Positions 50,872-58,656 of a stretch of DNA of 64,000 nucleotides are shown in pieces (within the stretch, counting starts at the first letter, position 1; each line of letters begins with the position of its first letter). This DNA comes from Streptomyces venezuelae (lineage in GTDB: Bacteria > Actinomycetota > Actinomycetes > Streptomycetales > Streptomycetaceae). The notes under the pieces were generated by a model, which saw only the letters and a list, made by a program, of their open reading frames with translations, was not told the origin of the DNA and ran no database searches. The stretch covers positions 7,192,001 to 7,256,000 of the forward strand of contig NZ_CP029192.1 in NCBI RefSeq assembly GCF_008642315.1, read 5' to 3'. Both the position numbers and the translations under genes were made by a program.

Positions 50872-53473
50872 GATTCCTTTCGGCGACTGGGTCAATGACT
50901 CGGTCGAGTGGCTCAGAACCCACATGGACTGGCTGTTCTCGTTCATCAAGACGATCTTCCAGAACATGTGGGACGGCGTCTTCGACGTTCTCTCGGGACC
51001 CGAGCCGCTGCTGATGGCGGGCATCCTCGCCGTCATCGCGTTCTGGCTGCGCGGCCTGCTCGGCGGCGTCCTCGCCTTCGCCGGTTTCGCCTTCATCGTG
51101 TCCCTTGAGCTGTGGGACAACGCGATGATGACGCTGTCCCTGGTGCTCGTCTCGACCTTCGTGGCGCTGGTCGTCGCCGTGCCCGTGGGCATCTGGGCGG
51201 CCCGCTCCAAGACGGTCAGCGGCATCGTCCGGCCCGTCCTGGACTTCATGCAGACGCTGCCCGCGATGATCTACCTCATCCCGGCGCTGCTGTTCTTCCG
51301 CATGGGCGCCCCCGCGGGCATCGTCGCCACGATCGTCTTCGCGCTCGCCCCCGGCGTGCGCATGACCGAGCTCGGCATCCGCCAGGTCGACAAGGAGCTG
51401 GTCGAGGCCGCCGACGCGTTCGGCACCACGCCCCGCAACACCCTGTTCCGCGTCCAGCTGCCGCTGGCGCTCCCGACGATCATGGCCGGTGTCAACCAGG
51501 TCATCATGCTCGGCCTCTCCATGGCGGCGCTGACCGGCATGGTCGGCACCCCGGGCCTCGGCGCGGACGTCAACGCGGCCATCGGCCAGCTCGACGTCGG
51601 TCTCGGCGCGGAGGCGGGCGTCTCCATCGTCATCCTCGCCATCTACCTGGACCGCGTCACCAGCGGTCTGGGCGGCCAGGTCTCGCCGCTCGGTCGGCGT
51701 GCGCTCGCCAAGCTGCGGGCCGCGCAGGGCCTGAACATCTGGAACTACCGCCCCCGGCCCGTCGTCGCGGTGGTCGGCGTCGTCGTCCTCGCGCTCGTCG
51801 CGGGCGGCATGAGCATCTTCGGCGGCACCAAGTCCGAGCCCGTGGCCGACTCCGAGAACGTCGGTCAGGGCAAGGAAATCAACATCGGCTACATCAACTG
51901 GGACGAGGGCATCGCCTCGACCTTCCTCTGGAAGGAAGTCCTGGAGCAGCGCGGCTTCAAGGTCAACGCCAGCCTCCTCGACGCGGGCCCGCTCTACACC
52001 TCGCTCGCGCAGGGCGACGTCGACTTCCAGACCGACTCGTGGCTGCCGACGACGCACGCCACGTACATGAAGAAGTACGGCGACAAGCTGGAGGACCTCG
52101 GCGCCTGGTACGACCAGACGTCCCTGGAGCTGACCGTCCCGTCGTACATGAAGGACGTGAACTCGCTCGACGACCTCAAGGGCAAGGGCGACCAGTTCGA
52201 CGGGAAGATCACCGGCATCGAGCCGAGCGCCGGTGAGATGCAGCTCCTGAAGAGCAAGGTCCTCAAGGAGTACGGCCTCGACAAGGAGTACAAGGTCGTC
52301 GACGGCTCCACTACCGCGATGCTGTCCGAGCTGAAGGCGGCGTACGCGAAGAAGGAGCCGATCGTCGTTCCGCTCTGGTCGCCGCACTGGGCGTACAACG
52401 ACTTCGACCTGAAGAAGCTCAAGGACCCGAAGGGCGCCTGGGGCAAGGGCGACGGCGTGCACTCGCTGGCGCGTCAGGGCTTCTCGAAGGAGAACCCGCA
52501 GGTCGCCAAGTGGCTCAAGAACTTCAAGATGGACGAGAAGCAGCTCACCAGCCTTGAAGCGGAGATCAACAAGGCGGGCAAGGGCAAGCAGCAGGACGCC
52601 GTGCGCGCCTGGCTGAAGAAGAACCCGAAGGTCGTCGACAAGATCGCCCCGCTGCCGAAGAACTCCGGCGGCGAGGAGAAGAAGCGTCCGCTGAAGGCCG
52701 CGTACTTCGCCTGGGACGAGAACATCGCCGTCACCAACCTGTGGAAGCGCGTCCTGGAGAAGCGCGGCTACAAGATGGAGCTGACGCCGGCCGACGTGGG
52801 CCCGGCCTACACCGGTCTCGCGCAGGGTGACCTCGACCTGAACCTGGACGCCTGGCTGCCGACCGCGCAGAAGACGTACTGGGACAAGAACAAGGCCAAC
52901 CTGAAGGACCTCGGTTCCTGGTACAGCCCGACCTCCCTCGAAGTCGCCGTCCCGTCCTACGTCAAGGACGTGAAGTCGCTCGAGGACCTCAAGGGCAAGG
53001 GCGACAAGTTCAAGGGCAAGATCATCGGCATCGAGCCGGGCACCGGCGTGATGCAGGCCCTCAAGGACAAGGTCCTGCCGGGCTACGGCCTCGAGGACGA
53101 GTACGAGATCGCCGCGGGCTCGACCCCCGCGATGCTCTCCGAGCTGAAGACCGCGTACTCGAAGAAGGAGCCGATCGCGGTTCTGCTCTGGTCGCCGCAC
53201 TGGGCGTACAGCGAGTACGACCTGACCAAGCTGAAGGACCCCAAGGGTGGCTTCGGCAAGGGCAACACGATCCGGTCGCTCTCCAGCAAGGACTTCCCGA
53301 ACCAGTACCCGCAGCTCACGAAGTGGCTCAAGAACTTCAAGATGAGCGAGAAGGAACTGGCCGGCCTGGAGAACGAGATCAACAAGGCGGGCAAGAACAA
53401 CGAGCCCAAGGCCGTCGACGCCTGGCTGAAGAAGAACCCGGGCTTCGAGGAGAAGATGACGGCCGTGCAGTAG
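50864..53473 (+). CDS. Fused betaine-type permease with two tandem substrate-binding domains
   Basis: An 869-residue membrane protein. Residues 1-325 form a BPD-type permease with several helices and the EAA loop (ELVEAADAFGTTPRNTLFRVQLP). One more helix (VVAVVGVVVLALVAGG) follows, and then two OpuAC-type binding domains outside the membrane. SBD1 spans about 335-605 (YINWDEGIASTFLWKEVLE, SWLPTTHATYM, LWSPHWAYNDFDL). SBD2 spans about 609-869 (YFAWDENIAVTNLWKRVLE, AWLPTAQKTYW, LWSPHWAYSEYDL). Both keep the Trp-rich pattern that cages quaternary ammonium groups. It works with the ATPase of the preceding gene to import compatible solutes. The tandem receptor is a notable variant of the usual one-domain fusion. 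Confidence 0.93.
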   Translation: MPRIPFGDWVNDSVEWLRTHMDWLFSFIKTIFQNMWDGVFDVLSGPEPLLMAGILAVIAFWLRGLLGGVLAFAGFAFIVSLELWDNAMMTLSLVLVSTFVALVVAVPVGIWAARSKTVSGIVRPVLDFMQTLPAMIYLIPALLFFRMGAPAGIVATIVFALAPGVRMTELGIRQVDKELVEAADAFGTTPRNTLFRVQLPLALPTIMAGVNQVIMLGLSMAALTGMVGTPGLGADVNAAIGQLDVGLGAEAGVSIVILAIYLDRVTSGLGGQVSPLGRRALAKLRAAQGLNIWNYRPRPVVAVVGVVVLALVAGGMSIFGGTKSEPVADSENVGQGKEINIGYINWDEGIASTFLWKEVLEQRGFKVNASLLDAGPLYTSLAQGDVDFQTDSWLPTTHATYMKKYGDKLEDLGAWYDQTSLELTVPSYMKDVNSLDDLKGKGDQFDGKITGIEPSAGEMQLLKSKVLKEYGLDKEYKVVDGSTTAMLSELKAAYAKKEPIVVPLWSPHWAYNDFDLKKLKDPKGAWGKGDGVHSLARQGFSKENPQVAKWLKNFKMDEKQLTSLEAEINKAGKGKQQDAVRAWLKKNPKVVDKIAPLPKNSGGEEKKRPLKAAYFAWDENIAVTNLWKRVLEKRGYKMELTPADVGPAYTGLAQGDLDLNLDAWLPTAQKTYWDKNKANLKDLGSWYSPTSLEVAVPSYVKDVKSLEDLKGKGDKFKGKIIGIEPGTGVMQALKDKVLPGYGLEDEYEIAAGSTPAMLSELKTAYSKKEPIAVLLWSPHWAYSEYDLTKLKDPKGGFGKGNTIRSLSSKDFPNQYPQLTKWLKNFKMSEKELAGLENEINKAGKNNEPKAVDAWLKKNPGFEEKMTAVQ

Positions 53474-53498
53474 TCGCACGCCGCCGTACTCACTCCTG

Positions 53499-53534
53499 GG
53501 GGGTGGGCCTCGCCCTGTGGCGAAGCCCACCCCC
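53499..53534 (+). terminator. Terminator after the betaine transporter
   Basis: GGGGGTGGGC (53499-53508) pairs with GCCCACCCCC (53525-53534). The stem continues inward across one C-A mismatch to a CTGT loop. Confidence 0.8.
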
Positions 53535-53632
53535 TCCGGCGTTCCTGCGGGGCCGTCGAGTCCCTACGCTCGACTGCGTCCCCGTCTCGAACATCTGAAC
53601 GTGATCGAACTTTCCACCGTGAGAATCCGCCC

Positions 53633-54622
53633 GTGACAGCAAGGCCGCCCAGGACCGCGCTCTTCGTCGCGGCCGCCGCACTGGCCCTGGCCGTCGCCCT
53701 GCTCGTCGCCCAGCTCGCCCGGGCCGACGCCGCCCCCGCCTCCGCGGGCACCGCACGCCTCGCCGCCCTCGCCGGGGACGTCACCGCCGCCGACGGCCAC
53801 CGCTACGACGCACGCGACCACACCGGCCGCACCATGGACGCCGCGCAGATCGCCCAGGCCCAGGACGGCTCCTACCTCGCCGTCTATCACACGCTCCGGC
53901 CCGACGGACGCTTCCACGCGGCCGTCGCCACCTCCACCGACCTGCGCCACTGGCACCGCCGCCACGACTTCGGCCCCGGCACCCACCAGGCCTCGCTCGC
54001 CTCCGACGGCCGCGGGGGTTACGTCCTCGCGTACGAGAAGGACCCGCGCAACCACATCGCCGTACGCGCGTACGCGAACCTGACCGCGCTCCTCGACGGA
54101 CGCGCCCGCCGCGCCTACGACGCACCGCTGACCCTCTCCCGCTGCGCCGAGGGCACCCCCAGCATCACCGCCGTCCGCGGCGCCACCATCCACCTCACCG
54201 GGCACTACCGCGCGGGCTGCGACACCGACCGCCAGCTGCGCGCCACCCTCACCGGCTTCCGCCACTGGCACGCCGAGCCCGACCATCGCCTCGACCGCGC
54301 GGTGCAGGCCTGGGGCAACGGCGGCAACATCGGCGACCGGGCGCCCGTGCGGCTCGGCGGGCAGCGCGTGGTCCTCGTCGAGGGTCAGGGGCGGCGGGGC
54401 GACTTCGGCAGCTGGGGCACGTACGCGTACGACCCCTCAAGTGGCCGCGCGGACCGCCTCGACATCAGGACGCACGGCGGCAGCCGCGCCTTCGCCAACC
54501 CCTCGGCGACCCTGCTCACCGACCCGAAGGGCCAACCCGCCCTGCTGCTCAGCGTGTTCGTGCCGACCGAGGGTTCCGCCCCCGGCGAGTCCGGACAACT
54601 GCTCTACTGGCACGAGCTGTAG
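53633..54622 (+). CDS. Secreted protein with beta-propeller-like repeats, function unknown
   Basis: The 329-residue protein starts with a signal peptide (LFVAAAALALAVALLVAQLARADAAPA, hydrophobic core then Ala-x-Ala) and is probably exported. The mature part shows repeated pieces such as AQAQDGSYLAVYHTL, TSTDLRHWHRRHDFG, SLASDGRGGYVLAYEKD and LTGFRHWHAEPD. The 'S.D..HW' and 'DG.Y...Y' elements are typical of five-bladed beta-propeller glycosidases and similar surface proteins, so a sugar-binding or glycosidase role is possible. No catalytic triad can be named. Two Cys form a possible disulfide. The GTG at 53633 lacks a clear Shine-Dalgarno. Confidence 0.75.
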   Translation: MTARPPRTALFVAAAALALAVALLVAQLARADAAPASAGTARLAALAGDVTAADGHRYDARDHTGRTMDAAQIAQAQDGSYLAVYHTLRPDGRFHAAVATSTDLRHWHRRHDFGPGTHQASLASDGRGGYVLAYEKDPRNHIAVRAYANLTALLDGRARRAYDAPLTLSRCAEGTPSITAVRGATIHLTGHYRAGCDTDRQLRATLTGFRHWHAEPDHRLDRAVQAWGNGGNIGDRAPVRLGGQRVVLVEGQGRRGDFGSWGTYAYDPSSGRADRLDIRTHGGSRAFANPSATLLTDPKGQPALLLSVFVPTEGSAPGESGQLLYWHEL

Positions 54623-54666
54623 AAGGCGGTCTCGGCAACGGGGCAAAACCGTTTGGCGAACATGCG

Positions 54667-54692
54667 TAGGGTGCAGAAAACCCCTCAGGGTT
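54667..54692. promoter_or_regulatory. Promoter and possible operator of the XRE-cupin gene
   Basis: A TAGGGT hexamer (54667-54672) is followed by the inverted repeat AACCC-CTCA-GGGTT (54679-54692), which would overlap the start of transcription. The regulator may bind here itself. Confidence 0.5.
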
Positions 54693-54727
54693 GAGAGCGG
54701 GCCGACGCGCTGAAGGGAGTCGAGGCG

Positions 54728-55303
54728 ATGGACGAGCACAAGGAGACGCTCCGGGTGGGCTCGGCCGTGCGGCGGCGCCGCCGGCAGCTGGAGCTCACCC
54801 TCGCGGTCGTCGCCGAGCGCAGCGGCCTCTCCGTGCCCTTCCTCAGCCAGATCGAGAACGAGCGGGCCCGTCCCAGCATGCGCTCGCTCCAGCGCGTCGC
54901 CGACGCCCTGTGCACCACCGACGTGGAACTGCTCGCCGCCGCCGACCCGGCCCGCACCGTCGAGGTGGTGCGTGCCGCCGACGACACGGACCTGGACGGC
55001 TCCACGCCCGACGCGCGCGTACGCGAGCTGACCCGCGGCCACCACCAGCTGCACGCCCTGGAATTCATCGGGGACCACGACGAGGGCCGCGAGTACCAGC
55101 ACCGCAACGACGAGCTGATGTACGTCGTCGAGGGCGCCGTGGAGATGGAGGCCGAGGGCCGGGCCTACCGCCTCGGGCGTGGCGACACGCTGTTCCTCAC
55201 GGGCGGGGTGCGGCACCGCTGGCGGGCCACCGTGCCGGACACCCGGGTCCTGGTGGTCGCCGTGGGGGACCACATCGAGGCCGTGGACGACAAGGGGCGC
55301 TGA
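54728..55303 (+). CDS. XRE-family transcriptional regulator with cupin domain
   Basis: The 191-residue protein combines an XRE-type HTH (LTLAVVAERSGLSVPFLSQIENERARPSMRSL, presented here as two adjoining helices) with a cupin fold of about 95 residues (YQHRNDELMYVVEGAVEMEAEGRAYRLGRGDTLFLTGGVRHRWRA in its core, containing the metal-ligand-like His, Glu and second His). Proteins of this class (PuuR/SinR-like) repress small catabolic operons and respond to a metabolite in the cupin pocket. GGGAG precedes the ATG. The BtuF-like gene starts two bases after its stop codon. Confidence 0.88.
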   Translation: MDEHKETLRVGSAVRRRRRQLELTLAVVAERSGLSVPFLSQIENERARPSMRSLQRVADALCTTDVELLAAADPARTVEVVRAADDTDLDGSTPDARVRELTRGHHQLHALEFIGDHDEGREYQHRNDELMYVVEGAVEMEAEGRAYRLGRGDTLFLTGGVRHRWRATVPDTRVLVVAVGDHIEAVDDKGR

Positions 55304-55304
55304 C

Positions 55305-56042
55305 GTGGCACGCGCGCGTGGCCCGCTCCGGGTCGTCTCGCTGGTGCCCTCGCTGACCGAGGCGGTCGCCGTCACCGTGCCGGGCGCGCTGGTCGGGGCG
55401 ACCGACTGGTGCAGCCACCCGGCCGGTCTCGACGTCACCCGGGTGGGCGGCACGAAGAACCCGGACGTGCCGCGCATCGTCGCCCTCGCGCCCGACCTCG
55501 TCGTCGCCAACGAGGAGGAGAACCGCGCCCCCGACCTGGCGGCGCTCCGCGCGGCGGGCATCGAGGTCCTCGTGACCGAGGTCCGCACGCTGGACCAGGC
55601 CTTCCCGGAGCTGACGCGGGTCCTCGCGGCGTGCGGGGCGGCACGCCCCCGCTGGCTGGACGAGGCCGAGGCGGCGTGGCGACAGACCCCGCGCCCGGCC
55701 GCCCGGCTGCGTGCGGCCGTCCCCATCTGGCGCCGTCCGTGGATGGTCCTGGGCCGCGACACTTTCGCGGGGGACGTCCTCGCGCGCCTCGGCGTCGACA
55801 ACGCGTACGCGGGCCACGCGGAGCGGTACCCGCGCGTGCCGATCGACGAGCTGACGTCGGCGGACCTCGACCTGGTGGTGCTCCCGGACGAGCCGTACCG
55901 CTTCACGCGCGAGGACGGCCCCGAGGCGTTCCCGGACACACCGGTCGCGCTCGTCGGGGGCCGCCATCTCACCTGGTACGGGCCGTCCTTGGTGGAGGCC
56001 CCGGTGGCGCTCAGCGAGGCGCTGCGAGCAGTCGTCCGCTGA
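55305..56042 (+). CDS. BtuF-like helical-backbone binding protein without signal peptide
   Basis: The 245-residue protein resembles the helical-backbone class of metal-chelate/cobalamin-binding proteins. Examples are VVSLVPSLTEAVAVTVPG, VGGTKNPDVPRIVALAPDLVVANEEEN, a middle helix, and VLPDEPYRFTREDG at the second lobe. Members are normally exported and attached to an ABC importer, but no signal peptide or lipobox is visible here, and no permease gene is adjacent. A cytoplasmic ligand-sensing or enzymatic role, or a mis-assigned start, are the alternatives. The GTG has AAGGGG upstream and follows the XRE-cupin gene by one base. Its last 32 bases overlap the convergent TDT gene. Confidence 0.82.
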   Translation: MARARGPLRVVSLVPSLTEAVAVTVPGALVGATDWCSHPAGLDVTRVGGTKNPDVPRIVALAPDLVVANEEENRAPDLAALRAAGIEVLVTEVRTLDQAFPELTRVLAACGAARPRWLDEAEAAWRQTPRPAARLRAAVPIWRRPWMVLGRDTFAGDVLARLGVDNAYAGHAERYPRVPIDELTSADLDLVVLPDEPYRFTREDGPEAFPDTPVALVGGRHLTWYGPSLVEAPVALSEALRAVVR

Positions 56043-57141
56043 TGACACCCCTCAGCGTGTGGGTCAGGGCCACCGCCACGGCGGTCACGAGGAACACGAA
56101 CAGGGCGGTCGCGAGCCAGTCGAAGGCGACCAGGCCCGTGTGCTTGCCCAGGCCCTCCGCGCCGGTCACGCACGTGCCGACGGGGAACGTGAACGCCCAC
56201 CAGGTCATCGCGAAACCCATGCCGCGGCGCCGTGCGCGCACCACCATCGCCCCGGCCAGCGCCAGCCACATCAGGGCGAAGCCCATGACGGGGACGCCGT
56301 AGAGCACGGCGAAGACGAGGAAACCGCGGTCGAGGGGGGCGGTCACGACGTGCGGGGCGAAGTCGGCGAACTTGTTGGCGGCGGTCGTCGACTGGCCCAG
56401 TGGGCCGAGCACCAGGAACAGGGTGGGGGTGAGGGCCAGGGGCAGCGGGCCCGCGGTCACCAGGCGGGCGAAGATCACCGGCAGCATCACCAGGGTGGCG
56501 AGCAGGCTCAGGCCGAACATCGCGAAACAGGCGTACAGCATCGTCTGCTGTGCCTGGCCCGCGGGCAGGTGCGGGATGAGCAGCGGGCCGACGGCCGCCG
56601 ACACCATGGGGGCCACCACGGGCAGCAGCCATACGGGCGAGGCCTGGTCGGCGGCTATGCGGTGGCGGACCACCATCAGGTAGGGGATGGCGACGGCGGC
56701 GGCGAGGCCGATGAGCGTGCCGACGGTGAACAGGACGGTGTCGACGGCGACGGCCGCGGTCGTGCCGATCCAGTCCCTGCCGACGATCAGGGTGCCGCCG
56801 CCGACCGCGAGCAGCGCCATCGACAGGCAGCCGTAGAACGGGGCGACGGTCGGGTCCAGGAGGTGGGTGCGGGCCTGGTCGCGATGGTGGATCCAGTGCG
56901 CGGCGCGGGCGGTGAGCAGGACGGCGAGCATCAGGAAGGACAGCGCCCACACGATCGTGCAGCCCGTGCGGAGCCCCGGGAACCGGTACGGCAGCGTCGC
57001 GCCCGCGTTGGCGATGATGGCGGTGCCCATGACGGAGGCGTACCAGTTCGGTCCGAGGTGGCGGAACGCGAGGGCGCGGGTGGCCGTGGTGGCCGTGGGG
57101 GAGGCGCCCGAGGATGCGGCGGGATGTGCGGTGGTGACCAT
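56011..57141 (-). CDS. TDT-family transporter (TehA/Mae1/SLAC1-like)
   Basis: A 376-residue membrane protein with ten predicted helices. The N-terminal FRHLGPNWYASVMGTAIIANAG includes the GPNW-x5-GT pattern that marks the tellurite-resistance/dicarboxylate transporter family, and PVMGFALMWLALAGAM lies near the end. These carry small anions, such as malate, sulfite or tellurite-related ions. No Shine-Dalgarno precedes the ATG at 57141. The divergent LysR-type gene is 71 bases away and probably regulates it. The 3' end overlaps the BtuF-like gene by 32 bases. Confidence 0.88.
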   Translation of the reverse strand: MVTTAHPAASSGASPTATTATRALAFRHLGPNWYASVMGTAIIANAGATLPYRFPGLRTGCTIVWALSFLMLAVLLTARAAHWIHHRDQARTHLLDPTVAPFYGCLSMALLAVGGGTLIVGRDWIGTTAAVAVDTVLFTVGTLIGLAAAVAIPYLMVVRHRIAADQASPVWLLPVVAPMVSAAVGPLLIPHLPAGQAQQTMLYACFAMFGLSLLATLVMLPVIFARLVTAGPLPLALTPTLFLVLGPLGQSTTAANKFADFAPHVVTAPLDRGFLVFAVLYGVPVMGFALMWLALAGAMVVRARRRGMGFAMTWWAFTFPVGTCVTGAEGLGKHTGLVAFDWLATALFVFLVTAVAVALTHTLRGVISGRLLAAPR

Positions 57142-57190
57142 GGGTCCACGGTCGTGCAGGGCGGGGGGCCGCCACCAGGGAGCACCCTTC

Positions 57191-57206
57191 TATGGGGGCA
57201 TAAGCT
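57191..57206 (+). promoter_or_regulatory. LysR-type motif and -10 of the divergent LysR gene
   Basis: TATG-GGGG-CATA (57191-57202) is an inverted repeat that fits the T-N11-A form of LysR boxes (T at 57191, A at 57203). TAAGCT at 57201-57206 ends six bases before the LysR start codon. Confidence 0.55.
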
Positions 57207-57212
57207 GTCTTT

Positions 57213-58169
57213 ATGAGTACGTCCCCTGCGTCCCCCGAGCCGTCCACCGCCCCAGAGGCATCACTCGCGCACCGCGTGCCCGACCTCGGGGCGCTCCAGT
57301 TGCTGCTGGCCGTCGCCAGGCTCGGCAGTCTGGGGCGTGCGGCGCGGGAGCTCGGCATCACCCAGCCCGCCGCCAGCAGCCGGGTGCGTGCCATGGAGCG
57401 GCAGCTCGGCGTCGCCCTCGTCGACCGGTCGCCGCGCGGGTCCCGGCTCACGGACGCGGGCGCGCTGGTCACGGACTGGGCGGGGCGGATCGTGGAGGCG
57501 GCGGAGGCGTTCGACGCGGGGGCGCAGGCGCTGCGCGTGCGGCGGGACTCGCGGCTGCGGGTGGCGGCCAGCATGACGATCGCCGAGTATCTGCTGCCGG
57601 GCTGGCTGATCGCCCTGCGCACGCAGCGTCCGGACACGGCGGTGTCGCTGCTCGCGGGGAACTCCGCGGCCGTCGCGTCCCGGCTGCTCGCCGGCGAGGC
57701 GGACCTCGGCTTCGTCGAGGGGCTCACCGTGCCGGGCGGCCTCGACGACGTGGTCATCGCCCACGACCGCCTGGTCGTCGTGACGGCGCCGGGGCACCCG
57801 TGGGCCCGGCGCAGGAAGCCGTTGGCCGCGGACGAGCTGGCGGCGACGCCGCTGATCCTGCGCGAGGAGGGCTCGGGCACGCGCCAGGTCCTGGACGCTG
57901 CGCTCGGCGGGCTCGCCCGCCCGCTGATCGAGCTGTCGTCGACGACCGCGGTGAAGGCGTCCGCGGTGAGCGGCGCGGGGCCCTCGGTCCTGAGCGAGCT
58001 CGCGGTGGGGGAGGAGCTGGCGGCCCGGCGCCTGGTGGAGATCCCCGTGGCGGAGGTGCGGCTGCGCAGGGAACTCCGGGCGGTGTGGCCGACGGGCCAC
58101 CGGCCTGCGGGCCCGGGACGCGACCTGCTGTCCCTGACCCGCACGAAGCAAACAAACCGTTCACAATAA
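57213..58169 (+). CDS. LysR-family transcriptional regulator
   Basis: The 318-residue protein has an N-terminal LysR HTH (LQLLLAVARLGSLGRAARELGITQPAASSRVRAMERQLG, read as the usual two helices) and a type 2 periplasmic-binding effector domain (RVAASMTIAEYLLPGWLIALRTQRPD, ADLGFVEG, LILREEGSGTRQVLD). The effector domain resembles CysL/YwfK-like members that respond to small anions. Divergent from the TDT transporter, which it likely controls. Leaderless-type start. The N-terminal 20 residues before the HTH are flexible, so a shorter start is possible. Confidence 0.9.
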   Translation: MSTSPASPEPSTAPEASLAHRVPDLGALQLLLAVARLGSLGRAARELGITQPAASSRVRAMERQLGVALVDRSPRGSRLTDAGALVTDWAGRIVEAAEAFDAGAQALRVRRDSRLRVAASMTIAEYLLPGWLIALRTQRPDTAVSLLAGNSAAVASRLLAGEADLGFVEGLTVPGGLDDVVIAHDRLVVVTAPGHPWARRRKPLAADELAATPLILREEGSGTRQVLDAALGGLARPLIELSSTTAVKASAVSGAGPSVLSELAVGEELAARRLVEIPVAEVRLRRELRAVWPTGHRPAGPGRDLLSLTRTKQTNRSQ

Positions 58170-58173
58170 AATG

Positions 58174-58203
58174 TTGACCACGGATCGTGTCGCGCCGCAT
58201 GCT
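58174..58203 (+). promoter_or_regulatory. Vegetative-type promoter
   Basis: TTGACC (58174-58179) and CATGCT (58198-58203) are separated by 18 bases, and the -10 ends six bases before the ATG at 58210. One of the clearest promoters in the window, and again leaderless in layout. Confidence 0.7.
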
Positions 58204-58209
58204 GGACGC

Positions 58210-58653
58210 ATGACGAACCCCGCGCGCCCCGAAGCCGCCGACCCCTTCACGCCCCCGCACCCGGACGAGGCCCGCGCGCGGCGTGCGTACGCCTCGCTCA
58301 TGCGCATCGCCGAGCGCCACGCGGCCGACGACGACCAGCGCAAGCGGCAGGTCCACCCCGCCGTCCTCGGCCCGCACGAAGCGGTCCGGATCGTGTCGTT
58401 CCTGCTCAGCGGCGCCGCGAAGCCGGTGGACGGCGAACCGGACGTGGACCACGCCGACATCACCGCGGCCCTCACCCTCCTCCCGATGGCCCGCGGCGAG
58501 ATGGACGAACTGGAGACCGGCCTCCTGCAGATGGCCCGCGGCCGCGGCATGACCTGGCCTGAGATCGCCTTCGGCCTCGGCCTCGGCACCCCCCAGGCGG
58601 CCCGCCAGCGGTACGAGCGCCTGGTGTCGCGCACGGCGGCGGAGGGAGAGTAG
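58210..58653 (+). CDS. Small helix-turn-helix-like protein, function unknown
   Basis: The 147-residue protein is mostly alpha-helical. The C-terminal third, MARGRGMTWPEIAFGLGLGTPQAARQRYERLV (two helices around a turn), looks like a sigma-70 region 4-like or similar DNA-binding element. The rest (DEARARRAYASLMRIAERH and HADITAALTLLP) gives no clear family. I chose the ATG at 58210 from the promoter spacing; the frame is open upstream to 58171. The phosphotransferase gene follows with a three-base gap, so they are probably cotranscribed. Confidence 0.7.
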   Translation: MTNPARPEAADPFTPPHPDEARARRAYASLMRIAERHAADDDQRKRQVHPAVLGPHEAVRIVSFLLSGAAKPVDGEPDVDHADITAALTLLPMARGEMDELETGLLQMARGRGMTWPEIAFGLGLGTPQAARQRYERLVSRTAAEGE

Positions 58654-58656
58654 GGC

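Noticed and set aside
50657..53530. 957-codon minus-strand open frame opposite the betaine transporter
   Set aside because: Antisense shadow of the permease/binding-domain gene. The translation is repetitive and domain-free, while the plus strand has clear family motifs.
54437..58144. 1235-codon minus-strand open frame across several genes
   Set aside because: It runs through the antisense of the XRE, BtuF-like and LysR genes and a shifted frame of the TDT gene. No consistent protein and no start signal.
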